From Microcebus murinus (Eukaryota > Chordata > Mammalia > Primates > Cheirogaleidae): 64,000 bases of DNA. This document shows, one piece after another, positions 1 through 11,745 of this stretch. The position numbers were made by a program, and so were the translations under genes. A model generated the notes under the pieces. It saw only the letters and a program-made list of their open reading frames with translations. It ran no database searches and had not been told where the DNA came from. Location: the NCBI RefSeq assembly GCF_040939455.1, contig NC_134106.1, positions 75,275,001-75,339,000 on the forward strand, written 5' to 3'. Position 1 is the stretch's first letter. Every line of letters starts with the position of its first letter.

Positions 1-440
1 TTGAAAAGGAAGTCTGAGTAATTCCCCAAGCTTAGTGCATTTCAGAGTATTGGATGAGCATACCTTAAGAAAATCTGATATAAGAAACCCACAGTGGCTG
101 AAAAGACAAATTAAGAAATAACAATTCTTGTAGCAAAATTATCCCTCACTTTTAATACGTTATTTAATACGTTATTTCTTGAGAAATGCAAGGTGTTTGT
201 TTATGGGTTACATTCACACAAAGAATAGATAAAAGAAGAACAAGTATTAGAACTCACCACCCATGGTAAGATTCATGAGAAACTCAGAATATCTCTAAAA
301 CCATAATGTCAATGAGAAAGCAGGACTTGATTTACAAAAATTTGTTTTACATAAAAAGACCAAACAAGACTTTTTGGCAATAAGATATTAGAATTATATT
401 TAAAACAGTACAGTGTACCAATAGTAGTGTCCATTTGATG
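1..440. other. AT-rich sequence, nothing recognised
   Basis: No open frame of note, repeat family or RNA gene was recognised in this AT-rich stretch. Confidence 0.5.
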
Positions 441-524
441 AGGGATGTCTAGGATCCTTAACTATCCTGAACTCCCTTTCTTGACAAAGAAAAGACTAGT
501 TGAGTTTCTGCAAACTGTGAAGTG

Positions 525-645
525 CTATTCCACCCATTCATTTATTCAACAAATATTAATGAAGTCTTACTTTGTACAAGGCACAGTTCTAGGTGCTATA
601 GAAGCATCAATCAAAAAACAGAGAGAGAAAAATCTCTGTCCTATT
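525..645 (-). repeat. L2 LINE 3'-end fragment
   Basis: On the plus strand the text resembles the reverse complement of the L2 3' end: a cattcatttattcaacaaatatt block, then a degenerate 'caaggcacagttctaggtgct' block, then a 'ctctgtcctattg' block, in the order expected for a minus-strand copy. A small open frame crossing it (445-657) is incidental. Confidence 0.65.
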
Positions 646-651
646 GATTTG

Positions 652-747
652 TCTTGAGACATTAAATGAGTGAGTGTATATAAAATCACAAGACAGTGCC
701 TGGTACATGGCAAGCACTTGACTACATGTTAGCTATTATCTTAATTT
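652..747 (+). repeat. MIR SINE 3'-part fragment
   Basis: The order 'attaaatgagtgag...cagtgcctggtacatggcaagcact...tgttagctattatc' is the 3' half of the mammalian-wide MIR SINE in plus orientation. Confidence 0.75.
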
Positions 748-1905
748 TATCATTCTAGGCGTTGTGTAACAAGAGAGTGCCCGAGGGAATGACTGAATCC
801 GGAAGGACAGCAGCACAGACAGTGTTGTGCTCCCTCCTGCCTGGAACCCAGCCTGGACTGCTTGTGCTGCCCATTTGGCCTGGAATAAGCAAGAGGAGAG
901 GCAGACCCAAAACACTCCTTTTGGCTGGTATGCTGCAAATATCATTGGTGTTTCTTTTTTTTTTTCTTTTTTTTTACTTGTTAGTCATTTGCTAAGCTAG
1001 GAAATTAATCTTTGTAGCAAATCCTACTAGATGGTTCCAAAGGGAGATATCAGCTGCCAACTTCCCTGGCCAACTACCTCTTGGACTCCTTCACAAAAAG
1101 AAACTTTGCTTCAGAGACAACCAAATGATTTAAAAGCAAAGCTCCAACCTAACCCACGGCCAGGTGTGATGTAGTCACACTAGGCAATTTCATCCCATTA
1201 GCTGAAGTAACCCATGTGACAGCCAGGCACTACTAGATGTGAAGAGGCCAAATGAGGGATCCACAACTTCTGTGCTCACACAATCTGTAATGGCAAACCA
1301 AGATTCATGGTGCAATGACAGGAGGGGCCCAGGACGCTGCTCCAAGAAGCTTATGAGGGGGCTCCTTGTTCCAGGAGAGGCCCCAGGAAGGTGTCTTGAA
1401 GATGACAAGCAGAACTTACCAGGGGAAGGAAGGCAAGAGTGTGAGGGGTCACTCACTGGGTGGGGGGTGAAGAGGGCTCGTAAGAAAGGCCACGGCAGAG
1501 GGAGTGTGAGCGTAGGATGGGTGTGGAGGCCCATGGGAGAGGGCAGAAGAGCCGACAGGTGAGGGGAGACGGCAGGGCCAGGCAGGGGGAAGGTGCTCCA
1601 TGGCCATAGGAGGGAGCTTGAGTTTTATCCAGTACAGAAGACACTGGAGGGGCCACAGGAGGGTCCCAGTGGGAAAGTGGGACTTCCGATTTCATTTCAA
1701 GTAGAGGGCTGGTGACTCCTGGAGAACAGATTTGAAGAGAGCCAGGCTGGCTGGACTGGGTGTGGGGATGGTGAGGGTCCAGGAGAGATGACAGGGAGGA
1801 AGCTTTGAGTGATTTCAGTTTAGCAGGTAAAATCAGCAGGATGTGGTAATTGGTGGGATGGGGGGATGAAAGAGCGTGTAGGATGTGCCCCATCTAAGCA
1901 CATTC
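748..1905. other. Unique sequence, no gene seen
   Basis: Mixed-composition DNA with a T-rich tract near 951-975 and a G-rich, purine-rich stretch at about 1430-1870. Open frames of 77 to 146 codons occur here on both strands, overlap one another and show no domain, so none is called as a gene. Confidence 0.45.
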
Positions 1906-2075
1906 CACACGTGAATTCATTTACTCCCACCATGACCCTCTGAAGTAGATACTGACACTTACACTCTGAGGGTATTCACGTCCAGGAAATTTAAGTAATT
2001 GCCCATGTGCCTGGTAAGTGGAGGGGCTGGGATTTGAACCCAGGGCAGTTAGGCAACTGTCCACCCTTCAGTGAG
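1906..2075 (-). repeat. MIR SINE, antisense
   Basis: The plus strand reads as the reverse complement of MIR: a degenerate 'taagtaattgcccatgtgcctggtaagtgg' block followed by 'ggctgggatttgaacccagggcag', which is the antisense of the tRNA-derived core region. Confidence 0.75.
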
Positions 2076-3141
2076 TTCACTCCTGCCCCTCCTGTGAGGC
2101 ACTCAGCATTGGTCCCTGGGTGGATTCAGAGGGCACAGCGATGCACAGGCCTGGGGGGCACAAGCAAGGGCCGGGTGAGGCCCACTGAGTTTGCAGTGCC
2201 GTGGGATGCTCGAGCAGGGGTGTGGAGCAGGCAGGGCTGACCTGAGATGAGGAGATACCAGGTCTTGGAGACTGAGAAGAGGCCCAGGGACGGGAACCAA
2301 GTTCCACCCATCTTTAAGGGGTGTCCCAGAAAGACAAGCTCAGGAAAATGGTGACCTGCCACAGGGTCACCACACAAAGGGACTCTGTGGTCACAGTCAG
2401 TGAGTCAGAACGCAGAGGGCACCAGCATGTACATCCTGTGAGACCCAGGCGCCAGGTGCCCACTGCTGAGACACTGCAGCTGGCACCCAGCCATGGGAAG
2501 CATCCTCAGATGCCACAGGCCCCGTGGAATGAGGCTAAGCAGCTCACCCCAAGCATAGGCACCTATGGCCACAGACAGAAAGCAGGAATCCCACCTGGCA
2601 GGATGCCACTCAGGCAGGGCTGCGACCGTGTGGCTGCAGGACCCTCAGGGCCTGAAGAGGCATCCGAGGCCCAAGGGGTGTGATGAAGGCAGGAGGGGAG
2701 GGCCACGCCACCTCTGGAGAGGATGGATGGGGAACACCCTGGCTGGCTCCTCGCGGCTGCCCCTAGTGCTGCTCTCCCTGAAGCCCCCAAGAGACAGCCC
2801 TCTCCTCACCAAGCTGCACTGCCCAGCACTGAGCAGTCAGTGGCCCCATCGTTTCCGAGGGCAAGCAGGCTCCCAAAGACATCAGGCTCTGTCCTCTTCT
2901 TGGCTGAGAGCAAGAGAATATGAGTAGTATGAGGTAGGCCAGGGGTGGGCTCCATGAAGCCCAGCAGGTCCCCCTGTTTCTCGCCCATGGAGGCGGCTGG
3001 GGAAGGAATGGGGTAAAACCTCCCCTTGAGCCATGCCTGCCGGCCGACTTGTTACTGTCAGACGCCAGACAGGCATAGTAAGAGCCACGTGGCAAGGTCC
3101 ACGTCTGACTCAAGCCCCATAAACGGCCAGGGCCTAGCCAG
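2076..3141. other. GC-richer unique sequence, no gene seen
   Basis: Open frames of 60 to 120 codons occur on both strands across 2077-3113 and largely mirror each other, as expected of GC-rich non-coding DNA. No domain, splice pattern or promoter was recognised. Confidence 0.4.
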
Positions 3142-3310
3142 TAGGGCTGCCAGGTTTAATATAAACAGAAGACACCCCACTACATTTGAATTGCAGGGAA
3201 CCAATGCATGATTTTTAGTTTAAGTATGCTATACATAGACTGAAGCATTATGTGTCGATTACCTGCAATTCAAATATAACTGGGTGTCTGCATTTCACCT
3301 GGCAACCCTA
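3142..3310. mobile_element. Palindromic non-autonomous DNA transposon (MITE-like)
   Basis: The ends form a long imperfect inverted repeat. 'tagggctgccagg' at the left answers 'cctggcaacccta' at the right, and further in 'acatttgaattgcaggg' answers 'cctgcaattcaaatat'. The nearly palindromic fold with TAGGG ends is typical of short hAT-type MITEs in mammals. The flanks ctagccag (3134-3141) and ctggcaag (3311-3318) match at 6 of 8 positions, which fits a decayed 8-bp hAT target duplication. The exact family name is not certain. Confidence 0.7.
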
Positions 3311-3318
3311 CTGGCAAG

Positions 3319-4060
3319 GTGTCGCGCAGTTGCTGAATATAAACACATGCGCACTGAAAGAGCTATGCTCGCTCATGTCTGTTACCTGCCTTTTCACTGC
3401 AAAGTGAAGTCTGACTACTCATGTTTTTGTCACATGAAATGGGAGGAGAAGCAGGGGCAGCTGACCTTGGCTGGTGGCCTGTTTCTCCTGCTAATCTAAC
3501 TCCAGACCCTATACCTAAAGCTCTGGACTCCCCTTTTGCTGGGGCAGGACTGAATGCATTGAATAAACACCTACCCAGTCAAACCTCCAGTTACCCAGAC
3601 CCTGGACTTTGAAGCCAGGTGACTAGCAGCTTATGTCCATGGGAAATTGGGAGATGGGACCTATAACCAAGGCTTGATCACTTTAGTAGACAGAGAAAAA
3701 AAAAAAAAAGGCAAATAAAAGGTGTGTAAGGAGAGGTAGTTAGCATAAAATTTTCTGATTATACAACTAACTTTATGAAGCTGTTTTCTCACAAGCTGGA
3801 GGAGAAGCAGCAGGGACAAGAAACCAGAAAGAAACAAGAAACCCAGAATATGTCACAGAAAATGCCAATTTCTCCCTGGACTTGTTTTAAAATGGAGATA
3901 ACTTCTTCTCCCCACTGCCTTCCTGGGGATTCTTATGACCAGATTTTCCACAGGTTAACTCCCTGATGTGAGGGTAGCTGGAACAGAGGGAAAGAAAGAA
4001 GTGGAAGGAAGGGTAGAAGCCACAAAGCTATGTGAGCACACTGAGCTAGGCCAGAGACCA
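3319..4060. other. Unique sequence, no gene seen
   Basis: No repeat family was recognised apart from an A-run near 3695-3708. Short open frames at 3284-3612 and 3775-3966 show no domain. Confidence 0.4.
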
Positions 4061-6895
4061 TAAGGGCATGGAGGAGGGAAATAGCTAAAAAAATGATGGT
4101 TGTTTTCTTACGAGAACCAAGGAATCAAAAAGTCAGTAGAATGACATCTTTAAAGTGCTCAAAGAAAAATAAACTATCAACACAGAATTCTATATTTATT
4201 GGCAATGTCTTTTAAAGAAAAAAAAGGAGAAATAAAGACTTTCTCAAAAAAAAAAAACAACTGGGAGGGATTCATTGCTAGCAGATCTATTCCACAAAAA
4301 ATGTTAAATATGTACAAATATGATATCAGTTAGAAACCTGGATCTACACGAAGAAATTAACAGTGTTGGAAATGGAATGAACTGAGGTAAAATAAAATTC
4401 AGTTTTTCTTATGTTTAATTGCTCTAAAACATAACTATGTAAAAGAAAAAGAATAACAATGTATAGTGTTTTGCAGCATATTTAAAAGCAAATTATATGA
4501 CAACAATAGCACAAAGGTTGGGGGGAAGAACTGGGAAAACACTGTCTAAGGTCCTTACTCCACATGGGAAGAAAAATATAATATTATTTCGAGGTAGTCT
4601 CTGATTCATTAAAGGTGTATATTGTAAATCCTGGTTCTACAATTACAATATTTTTAAGAATAAAATAATAAGTCAATAAAAGAGATAAAATGGAATTATA
4701 AACTTCAATCTACCCAAGAACAGTTAGGAAAATGGAAAAAAGAAACAAACAGATAGAAAAAATAAAAATCAGGAATCAATATGAAAATTTTAATCCAAAC
4801 ATATCAATTATCACTTCCAATGCAATTGATCTGAACACAACAGCTAAAAGTCAGAGATTGCTAAAATTGGATAAAAAGGCAAGACCCAATTATATGTTGT
4901 TTACAAGAAACCCACTTTCATGCTATAGGTAGGTTAAAATAAAAATGTGATGAAACATATACCATGAAAACTACTAAACAAAACAAACCTGTAGTAACTG
5001 TATTAATATGAAAAAATAGACTTCAGGACAAGAAATATTTTGAAGGATAAAGAAAGAAAGTACACAATGATAAACAGTTCTCCAAGAAGAAATAACAATT
5101 ATATGTATGCACCAAAAACTACAACAAAAACCTTCAAAATACCAGTGTTTTTATCATGAAAAGGTATTGGATTATGTCAAACGCTTTTCTTGCATCTATT
5201 GAGATGATTATGTGTTTTTAAAATTTATTTTATTAATATGGTGTGTTACATTGTTTGATTTTTTTTGTATGGCAAACCAACCTTATATTCTTGGGATTAA
5301 TGTCACTTGGATATGAGTATAATCCTTTTTATATGTTTACTAGCATTCAGTTTACTAGCATTTTGTTGAGGATTTTTACATCGATATTCATAAGTGATAT
5401 TGGTCTACAGTTTTCTTCTAATGTCTTGCCTCATTTCCGTATTGAGTAATGCTGGCCTCAAACAAAAATTTGGGAAGTGTTTTCTCCTCTTCTATGTTTT
5501 GAAAAAGTTTGTGGAGGACTGATATTAATTCTTATTTAAAATGTGTAGTAGAATTCACCAATAAAGCTATCTGGACCTGGGCTTTTCTTTGTGGGGAGTT
5601 TTAAAATTATTAATCCAATCTCTTTACTTGTTATAGGTTTATTCAAATTTTCTACTTATTCTTTATTAATTTTTGGTAATTTGTTTCTTTCTAGGACTTT
5701 ATCCATTTTACATATATTACCCAATTTTTGGCATACCATTGCCAATAGTATTCTCTTATATTCCTTTTTATTTCTGTAAAGCCAGAACTACTATCTGATT
5801 TCAAGACTTATTATAAAGCTATAATTATAAAAATGTCTTAGAAAAGACACAGAAAGCAATAACCATAAAGGAACAAAAAAGGATAAATTAGGCTTAATCA
5901 GTATTAAAGTTTTCTACTCATCAAAAAACACTATTAAGAAAATAAAAAGGCAAAACCTAAACTGGACAACAATATTTTCAATAAGTATATCTGACAAAGA
6001 ATTTGTTTCTAGAATGTATAAACATCTCTTACGAAACAATCATAAAAAGACAGCCCAATTTAGAAAAATATGTGAGGGATTTAAACACATCCTTCACAAA
6101 GAAGACATACAATGGACAATGTGCATGTGAAAAATAGTTCAACATCATTAGTCACCAGGTAGGTATGAATTTAAACTGCAATGTGATACTATTTCACAAC
6201 TACTAGTCCAAATATAATTAAGAAAGAACTGAAATAAATGTTGGTCGAGGTGTGGAGCAACTGAAACTCTCATACATTGCTTGAGGGAGTGTAAAATGAT
6301 AGTACCTGTCTGAAAAATTGACAATTTCTTATAAAGTTAGACATTCAATTACCAAATTACCTAGTAAGTCCTCTCTACTTATCTACTCTCAGAAAAACGA
6401 AAGACTTGTACAAGGATATTCACTTAGGCTTTTTCATAGTAGTTAGAAGACTGAAAACAATTCAAATGTCCCCCCAGTGGAAGAATAGATAAACTGACTG
6501 TGGCTTATTCATTTCATGTTACTATGCAGAAATAAAAACTAAACTATTAACAACATTGAGGAATATCAAGACATTATGTTAAATGAAATAAAATGGATAC
6601 AAAAGAACACATACCATGTATTAATAATGCCATCTATATCAAGTTCAAGAACAGGCAAAACTAAGCAATGGGAATAAAAATCAGAAAACTGATTGTCTTT
6701 GCTATGGCAGTGAGGTAAGGGCCGACCATAAAGGGACCTATGGGAACTTTCTGGGGTTATGGAAATGTTTGATGTTTGGTTTCAGTGTTAGTTACACAAG
6801 AGTATATGTGTGTCAAAACTCATTGCACTATACACTAAAATCTGTGCATTTTACTGTATGCAAATGAAACCTCAACAAACATTCAGAAACATTTT
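4061..6895 (+). mobile_element. Old L1 LINE with an inverted middle block
   Basis: Plus-strand L1 text covers the ORF1 end and ORF2 start (about 4120-5142). Antisense L1 reverse-transcriptase text occupies about 5143-5787. Plus-strand text resumes from about 5788 ('ctgatttcaagacttattataaagc') through the ORF2 C-terminus to an L1 3' end near 6895 ('gtgcattttactgtatgcaaatgaaacctc', written with divergence). No open frame longer than about 70 codons survives. The left edge is approximate. The arrangement could be one L1 with an internal inversion or two L1 insertions. Confidence 0.75.
5143..5787 (-). repeat. Inverted L1 ORF2 segment
   Basis: This block reads as antisense L1 ORF2 ('cttttcttgcatctattgag', 'aatatggtgtgttacattg'), while L1 text on both sides is sense. 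It is described separately because its boundaries mark the inversion joints. Confidence 0.7.
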
Positions 6896-8405
6896 AAGTA
6901 ACAGCTACTGGATGTAAGTGCTTTAACTTTTCTTCTAGGTGGCATGGATTGATCTTGGTGTTCTTACCTGAAGCTCTGCCTGCAAGATTCAGAGTTTGTG
7001 CATTGTGGAATACTGACATGCCATCAGCCTGGCCTCAAGTGCAGTAATAACAGCGGTGTACCCACCAACCCTGCCCAGCCAGGCCAAAAATGCGAATTTC
7101 CAGGTGCACTTGCTGCTATTCTATTCAATCCCTGACTCCTCCCTGCCCCCCCATAGACACACACACACCCCTTTACCTACCTCTGAAAACTTTACTGTAA
7201 ATTAGAACCTTTATCGGAAGGTAAAGAAATTTTAATTGTTGGATCTATTACTTTTAGAAACTCTGGAGAAATGCTGGTTGGGTCTTCTCAAATTCTTTGG
7301 TTTCCATTTATCTGGCTATACAGACGGTCAAGATTCGGACCTCGTTGTTAACCTGGGCTTTGGATTTAATCACAGACTCTTTCCTAATTACAGTTAGAAG
7401 GTGAAGTCCTGTGCCCGCCTCCCCTCTGAATCCTTATTAATGCCAGGGCATCCCACTCACCTTGAGAGAGAGCAAGCCCCGAGAGCCATCTCACCTGCTG
7501 GCGAAGGTCAGAGCCAAGGCCGTGGCCAGGTGAGGCATCAGCCGAAGAGTCTGCGTTTGGTGCTCAATGATCTTCACCTCTTCTTTGGCTTTGGGCCCAA
7601 ACTGCCTCCGGCTAGAGAGAATCAACAGACACAGTGTTTACCAAAATCCAGTCGGCAACTTCATGTCCAGAGCTAAAAGAGCCAGCCAGCCATCTGCCTT
7701 TCGAATACCTTGGAACACAGAAACCTGAGTCTCCTACATTGTGGTTAAGACAATAGGATAGCCACAGTGTCTGAAGTTAGCCCAACAGAAAGCTGTTTAG
7801 CTCTTCTAGAAATTACCCTTCTCACCATGGAATATTTTTAAAGCAACTTATCTATCTAACACACAGAGTAATTTTTACTCCTTAACATTTACATGACATT
7901 TTATAGTTCCAAGTGCCCTATGATCATTAATTATTCGGCTTTACTAAGTTAGTGACATAATTAATAGGATGGGAGCGATACCCTAGAACATATTTCAAAA
8001 GGACATTCTCAACAAGGAGGGCGACGGTAACCCGGGAGCTGCTGTCAGATTCACAGGCGGGTCATTACTTTCAGCCACCCAACCCCCCCTGCAAGTCTTC
8101 AGGGAAAAGGCGCTCTGCACCTCCTGCCTTAATCCCTGCGCCAGGTAGACAGCAGCTGCACTGCACTTTGAGGCAGCTATGTCAGGTGAACCAAGGCTTT
8201 CCTCGGAGCAATTTATAAAGTGGCATGGGATTGTCCCCACAGGCAATGCCCACGGACAAATCCTGCAGAATGCCGGAGCTGCAGACTGCAGAGTCCAGGC
8301 CTTTTGTAGAGGTCACCCTCTGCCCCATATAGCGCGATGCTCTACAATCCTGCTTTCGGCGCTATCCTAATTTTGCACAGCTCCGAGTTTAATGTTGATT
8401 TCTGA
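6896..8405. other. Unique sequence, no gene seen
   Basis: Between the L1 and a CA-rich repeat. Contains a short CA tract near 7158-7168 and GC-richer text at 7400-7680 and 8000-8340. Open frames of 60 to 91 codons show no domain. Confidence 0.4.
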
Positions 8406-8407
8406 AA

Positions 8408-8469
8408 GAACATGTCACACACACGTGCACACACACATGCACACATGCATGCACATACATGCACACATG
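8408..8469. repeat. (CA)n/(CATG) degenerate simple repeat
   Basis: Interrupted cacacacgtgcacacacaca and catgcacacatgcatgcaca units. Confidence 0.9.
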
Positions 8470-9025
8470 GTGCTGTATTATCAAAAGGGTAGGGCAAACT
8501 GTGCTTCGGACACTAGTGGGGTGAGGATACCCATCAACCTCTCAAAGAGAGAGGAAAGGATGAACAACTGTTTTAAAAATTATGTATTTGATAAAGACTT
8601 TCTAAAACATAAGTTTATACCTCAATATTGCTTTTATCTGTAATGAATAAAAAGCATCACAATCTTTTTATTGCATAAGACATTCAGGATTCACAACCTG
8701 GCCCTGTCTTGTGGGGGTGAGGATATACACAACAAGCACACGCAGGGACAGCTGCTTGCAAGCACTGTGAGCACAGGCTTGTTTTCTAAGAGCACAGACT
8801 TGCCCCACACACAGTCTAACCAACCCACAGATGGTTGGGAACGCTACCTCACCCTGCCCTTCAACCACACTCTCCCCTCCATCCTAGTGTACACCCAACC
8901 ACAGCAGGCCCTGGCTCCAAATGAGAGGCTTGACAGCCTATAGGGAAAACTCTCAGCTTTTGCTTAATCATGGTGAAATTGACAAAAAAAAAAAATCATG
9001 GACCCAGTAACAGTGGCATCATAAT
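8470..9025. other. Unique sequence, nothing recognised
   Basis: Only short open frames overlapping on both strands (8668-8943) and an A-run near 8984-8995. Confidence 0.4.
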
Positions 9026-9029
9026 GTTA

Positions 9030-9440
9030 GGTAATGGCTATGGGATTTGTGTCCCTCCCAAAATGCATAATAATTTTGAAGCCCTAATCCTCAATGTGAC
9101 TCTTCGGAGATAAGGCTTTTAAGAGGTAATTAAGGTTAAAAGAAGTCATAAGGATAGGGTCCTGATCTGATAGGATGGGTGACCTTTTAGGAAGAGGAAG
9201 AGAGAGTGATTCCTCTCTCTCCACACGCATGCACTGAGGAAAGACCATGTGAGGACACAGCAAGAAGGTGGCCCTCTGCAAGTCAGGAAGTGAGACCTCT
9301 CTAGACACTGAACTTGCCAGCAACTTGACTTTGTTTGGACTTGTAGTCTCCAGAACTGTGAGAAATAAATTTCTGTTGTTTTAAGCTACCCAGTCTGTGG
9401 TATTTTGGTAGAGTTGCCTGAGCTGATTAATATAGTCATT
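9030..9440 (+). mobile_element. ERVL-MaLR-type solitary LTR (MLT1/MST-like)
   Basis: The text follows the MaLR LTR pattern: 'atgggatttgtgtccctccc' near the start, 'gaagccctaatcctcaatgtgac', 'gaccatgtgaggacacagcaagaaggtgg', 'ttggacttgtagtctccagaactgtgag', then an AATAAA poly(A) signal (near 9365) and 'ttctgttgttttaagctacccag'. Plus orientation. Subfamily is not assigned. Confidence 0.8.
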
Positions 9441-10124
9441 TTACAACTTCCATTGTTAAATGCTGGGTTATACTGTAGCTTTACCTGTGGTCGTTGTGGC
9501 TAAAATCTGATCTACCAAAACCAGACACGGCCACATGCAATCCACTCCTCTGGGGGACATCTGTGTGTCTGCTCTGTACCTGAGTCACACTAGGCGCTGA
9601 GTGTCCCCAGGGTCAGGAAGGCCAAGTCCCAGCCTCTGAGCACACGGCCAGGGACATGGAGAAGACCCAGGCAAGGCAGCATGTGCAGAGAGAGCTCTGG
9701 GCACAGCCCTGTGCTCCCACCCCCGTCAGTCACCAGCATTTCATCGTGTGCTGCCAGAGCGTCATTTCAGGACACTTTACCCACACAGTGACAGAAGAAA
9801 TCGATCTCAGCACCTTTTAGGTTTAGTTTTGCTGAAAAATTACTACAATAGCAATACAGTTTTAAATAGCATCCCATCAAATGTGCTGTTTCTGTGAGTG
9901 AAGTCTTCACCTTGGCCTAGTACACAGTGACACTCAACATTAGTTGAGTGAATGCAAGAATAGATGAGATTTGCAGACAAGGAAATGCAGATAAAGCACA
10001 GCAGAGTGGCCCACTCAAGACCTCAGGGAAGGTCTTTGGATGTCAAATCAGACCCCTGACCTGTTGTGCCTCAGTTCCCTCATGTAGGCACACCATGTAG
10101 TAGTCCCATTGTCCCATTTCCTCT
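9441..10124. other. Mostly unique sequence with a possible L2 3' end
   Basis: Text at about 9905-9960 ('ggcctagtacacagtgacactcaac...gttgagtgaatg') resembles a decayed L2 3' end in plus orientation. The rest is unassigned. Confidence 0.35.
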
Positions 10125-11033
10125 TTGACCCTCACAACCCAATTGGGTGAGAGATGCAGAGCAGAAATAGGCCACCAAGGGTCCACACCTCACGGGGCCT
10201 TTCACTGTGCTGACAGGAAGGAGTTACCTCCTCCCGATCCACTGCCAAGTTACCAGGCAATTTCACAAGAATCTGAATTTCCAGCCCTAGGAAGATCTGG
10301 CAACCCCGGACCTCATTCTCATGATGGGATCTGCCAGAGTGCCGGGGCTTCGTCAAGGCACAGCTGTCCCCTGAGGTCCCCAGAGCCCCTCCACCCGCTG
10401 ACACTACCTCCTGGCCTGGGAAGCACTGAGTTTTCAACTCCTGCTACAATGTGTGTGTTTTTTTTTTCATCCAGAATAAATTTACATCGGCTTCCTAGCT
10501 TGTTAATTATGTTCTGTGACTGTGATGTACAGCCAAGCGCAGGCACGGTGCATGAGTCTATGGATTTATTGGGAGAACTCCTAGGGTGCGCCGCAGCTCT
10601 GGCCAGCTCCCAGGGAACACAATCCAAACGCCTCAGCTTGGCAGCCAGCAGCCCACCTCGGCCTGCCTTGAGTGTTCCAGGCGCTTTCCCCGCTAAGCCC
10701 CTTCAGACGCTCTTCCCATCCTGGGCGCCCGTCCAAGCAGGACTCTCTGCCTGCAGCCGGCCTCACCCCCGACTGCCAGCGTCTGACTGGACTCATTTTC
10801 GGTGGCTCGGCCAACCCCCCCCCCCAATGGAGAGGTCTCTGATGCTCCCCACCCCGGGGCAGGGCCCTGCAGAAACGCACAGCAAACCAGCCAGAGCAAC
10901 ACGCTGGTTCTCCTCGGAGCGCCCCGAGCATTTCATGCTCTCCCTCCCGGGCGGCCCAGCTCCCGTCCCTTTCAGGCTGGCACCTGCAACAGCCACGTGC
11001 TTCCGACATTGCCACACCTGGGGGCCTTGCTGA
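10125..11033 (+). other. Long open frame of 302 codons, probably non-coding
   Basis: An ATG-started frame of 302 codons runs through GC-rich DNA. The predicted product is rich in Pro, Ser, Leu and Ala, with no signal peptide, membrane segment, catalytic motif or repeat that I recognise. Antisense frames of 101, 102 and 144 codons cover the same DNA, which is typical of stop-poor GC-rich sequence. It contains an 11-base C run at 10815-10825, unlikely inside a conserved reading frame. No promoter or splice pattern supports it. I list it as the longest unexplained frame in the window and not as a gene. Confidence 0.15.
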
Positions 11034-11435
11034 CCCTGAAGTGATGGCAGTTCCCGAGGCCTGTTAGTTCCTGAACACAGCAAACAACTCCCCAGTGAGT
11101 GCAGTTTTCAAATGCAACCAAATCAATCCAAGGCCCTAGCTGAGGGGAGTACTTTATCTGACTCTTCTATGCGGGGCCTCCGCCCCCTGCCCTAATCTCC
11201 CCAGGGCAGGCCCCAGACAACTCAGGGCAGCCCCTTGCCTCAGAGCCTTCTGAAGTTATTCGAATTGGCCAATCCTAAACCCGCTCTCCTGCTGCGTCCA
11301 TTCCTCCCCGTGGGCCGCAGTAAAGGCTCGTGCCCATGTTTTCTCCTCGCTTCCTCTCTTCCCACCACCCTGCACTTCCCAGTGTGGCCCTGGGTGGCAG
11401 ATGTGCCCCTCCTCCTGGGAACTGTGAGCAACAAA
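11034..11435. other. Unique GC-rich sequence
   Basis: No repeat or gene recognised. Short open frames on both strands only. Confidence 0.4.
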
Positions 11436-11745
11436 CTATCTTTTTTTCTTTTTAATTTCTGCATATTCTGGGGGTACAAATGTTCAGTTTACGTATGTTC
11501 AAGCATGTCCATACCCCAGACGGTGTGCATTACACTCATTATGTATGTATATCCCCAACCCCTCCTCCCCACTCTCTGCCCAATGTCCAATAAATGTTAT
11601 TCCTATATGTCCACTTAAGTGTTGATCAGTGAGACCGATTTGATGGTGAGTACATGTGGTGTTCATTCTTGGGATACTTCACTTAGTAGAATGGGTTCCA
11701 GTTCTAGCCAGGAAAATACAAGAGGTGCTAGGTCTCCATTCAAAC
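11436..11745 (-). mobile_element. Young lemur L1, 5'-truncated 3'-end copy
   Basis: On the plus strand this starts with a T-rich tract (the antisense poly(A) end) and continues 'ctgggggtacaaatgttc', 'cactcattatg', 'ccaataaatgttattcctatatgtccactt', 'cacttagtagaatgggttccag'. Its reverse complement matches the 3' terminus of the L1 at 27540-27850 in this window ('gagctggaacccatactattaagtgaag', with changes). It is therefore a short minus-strand insertion of the same lineage. Confidence 0.85.

Noticed and set aside
8408..8469. Possible CRISPR-like or satellite array
   Set aside because: It is an interrupted CA/CATG simple repeat with no spacer structure.
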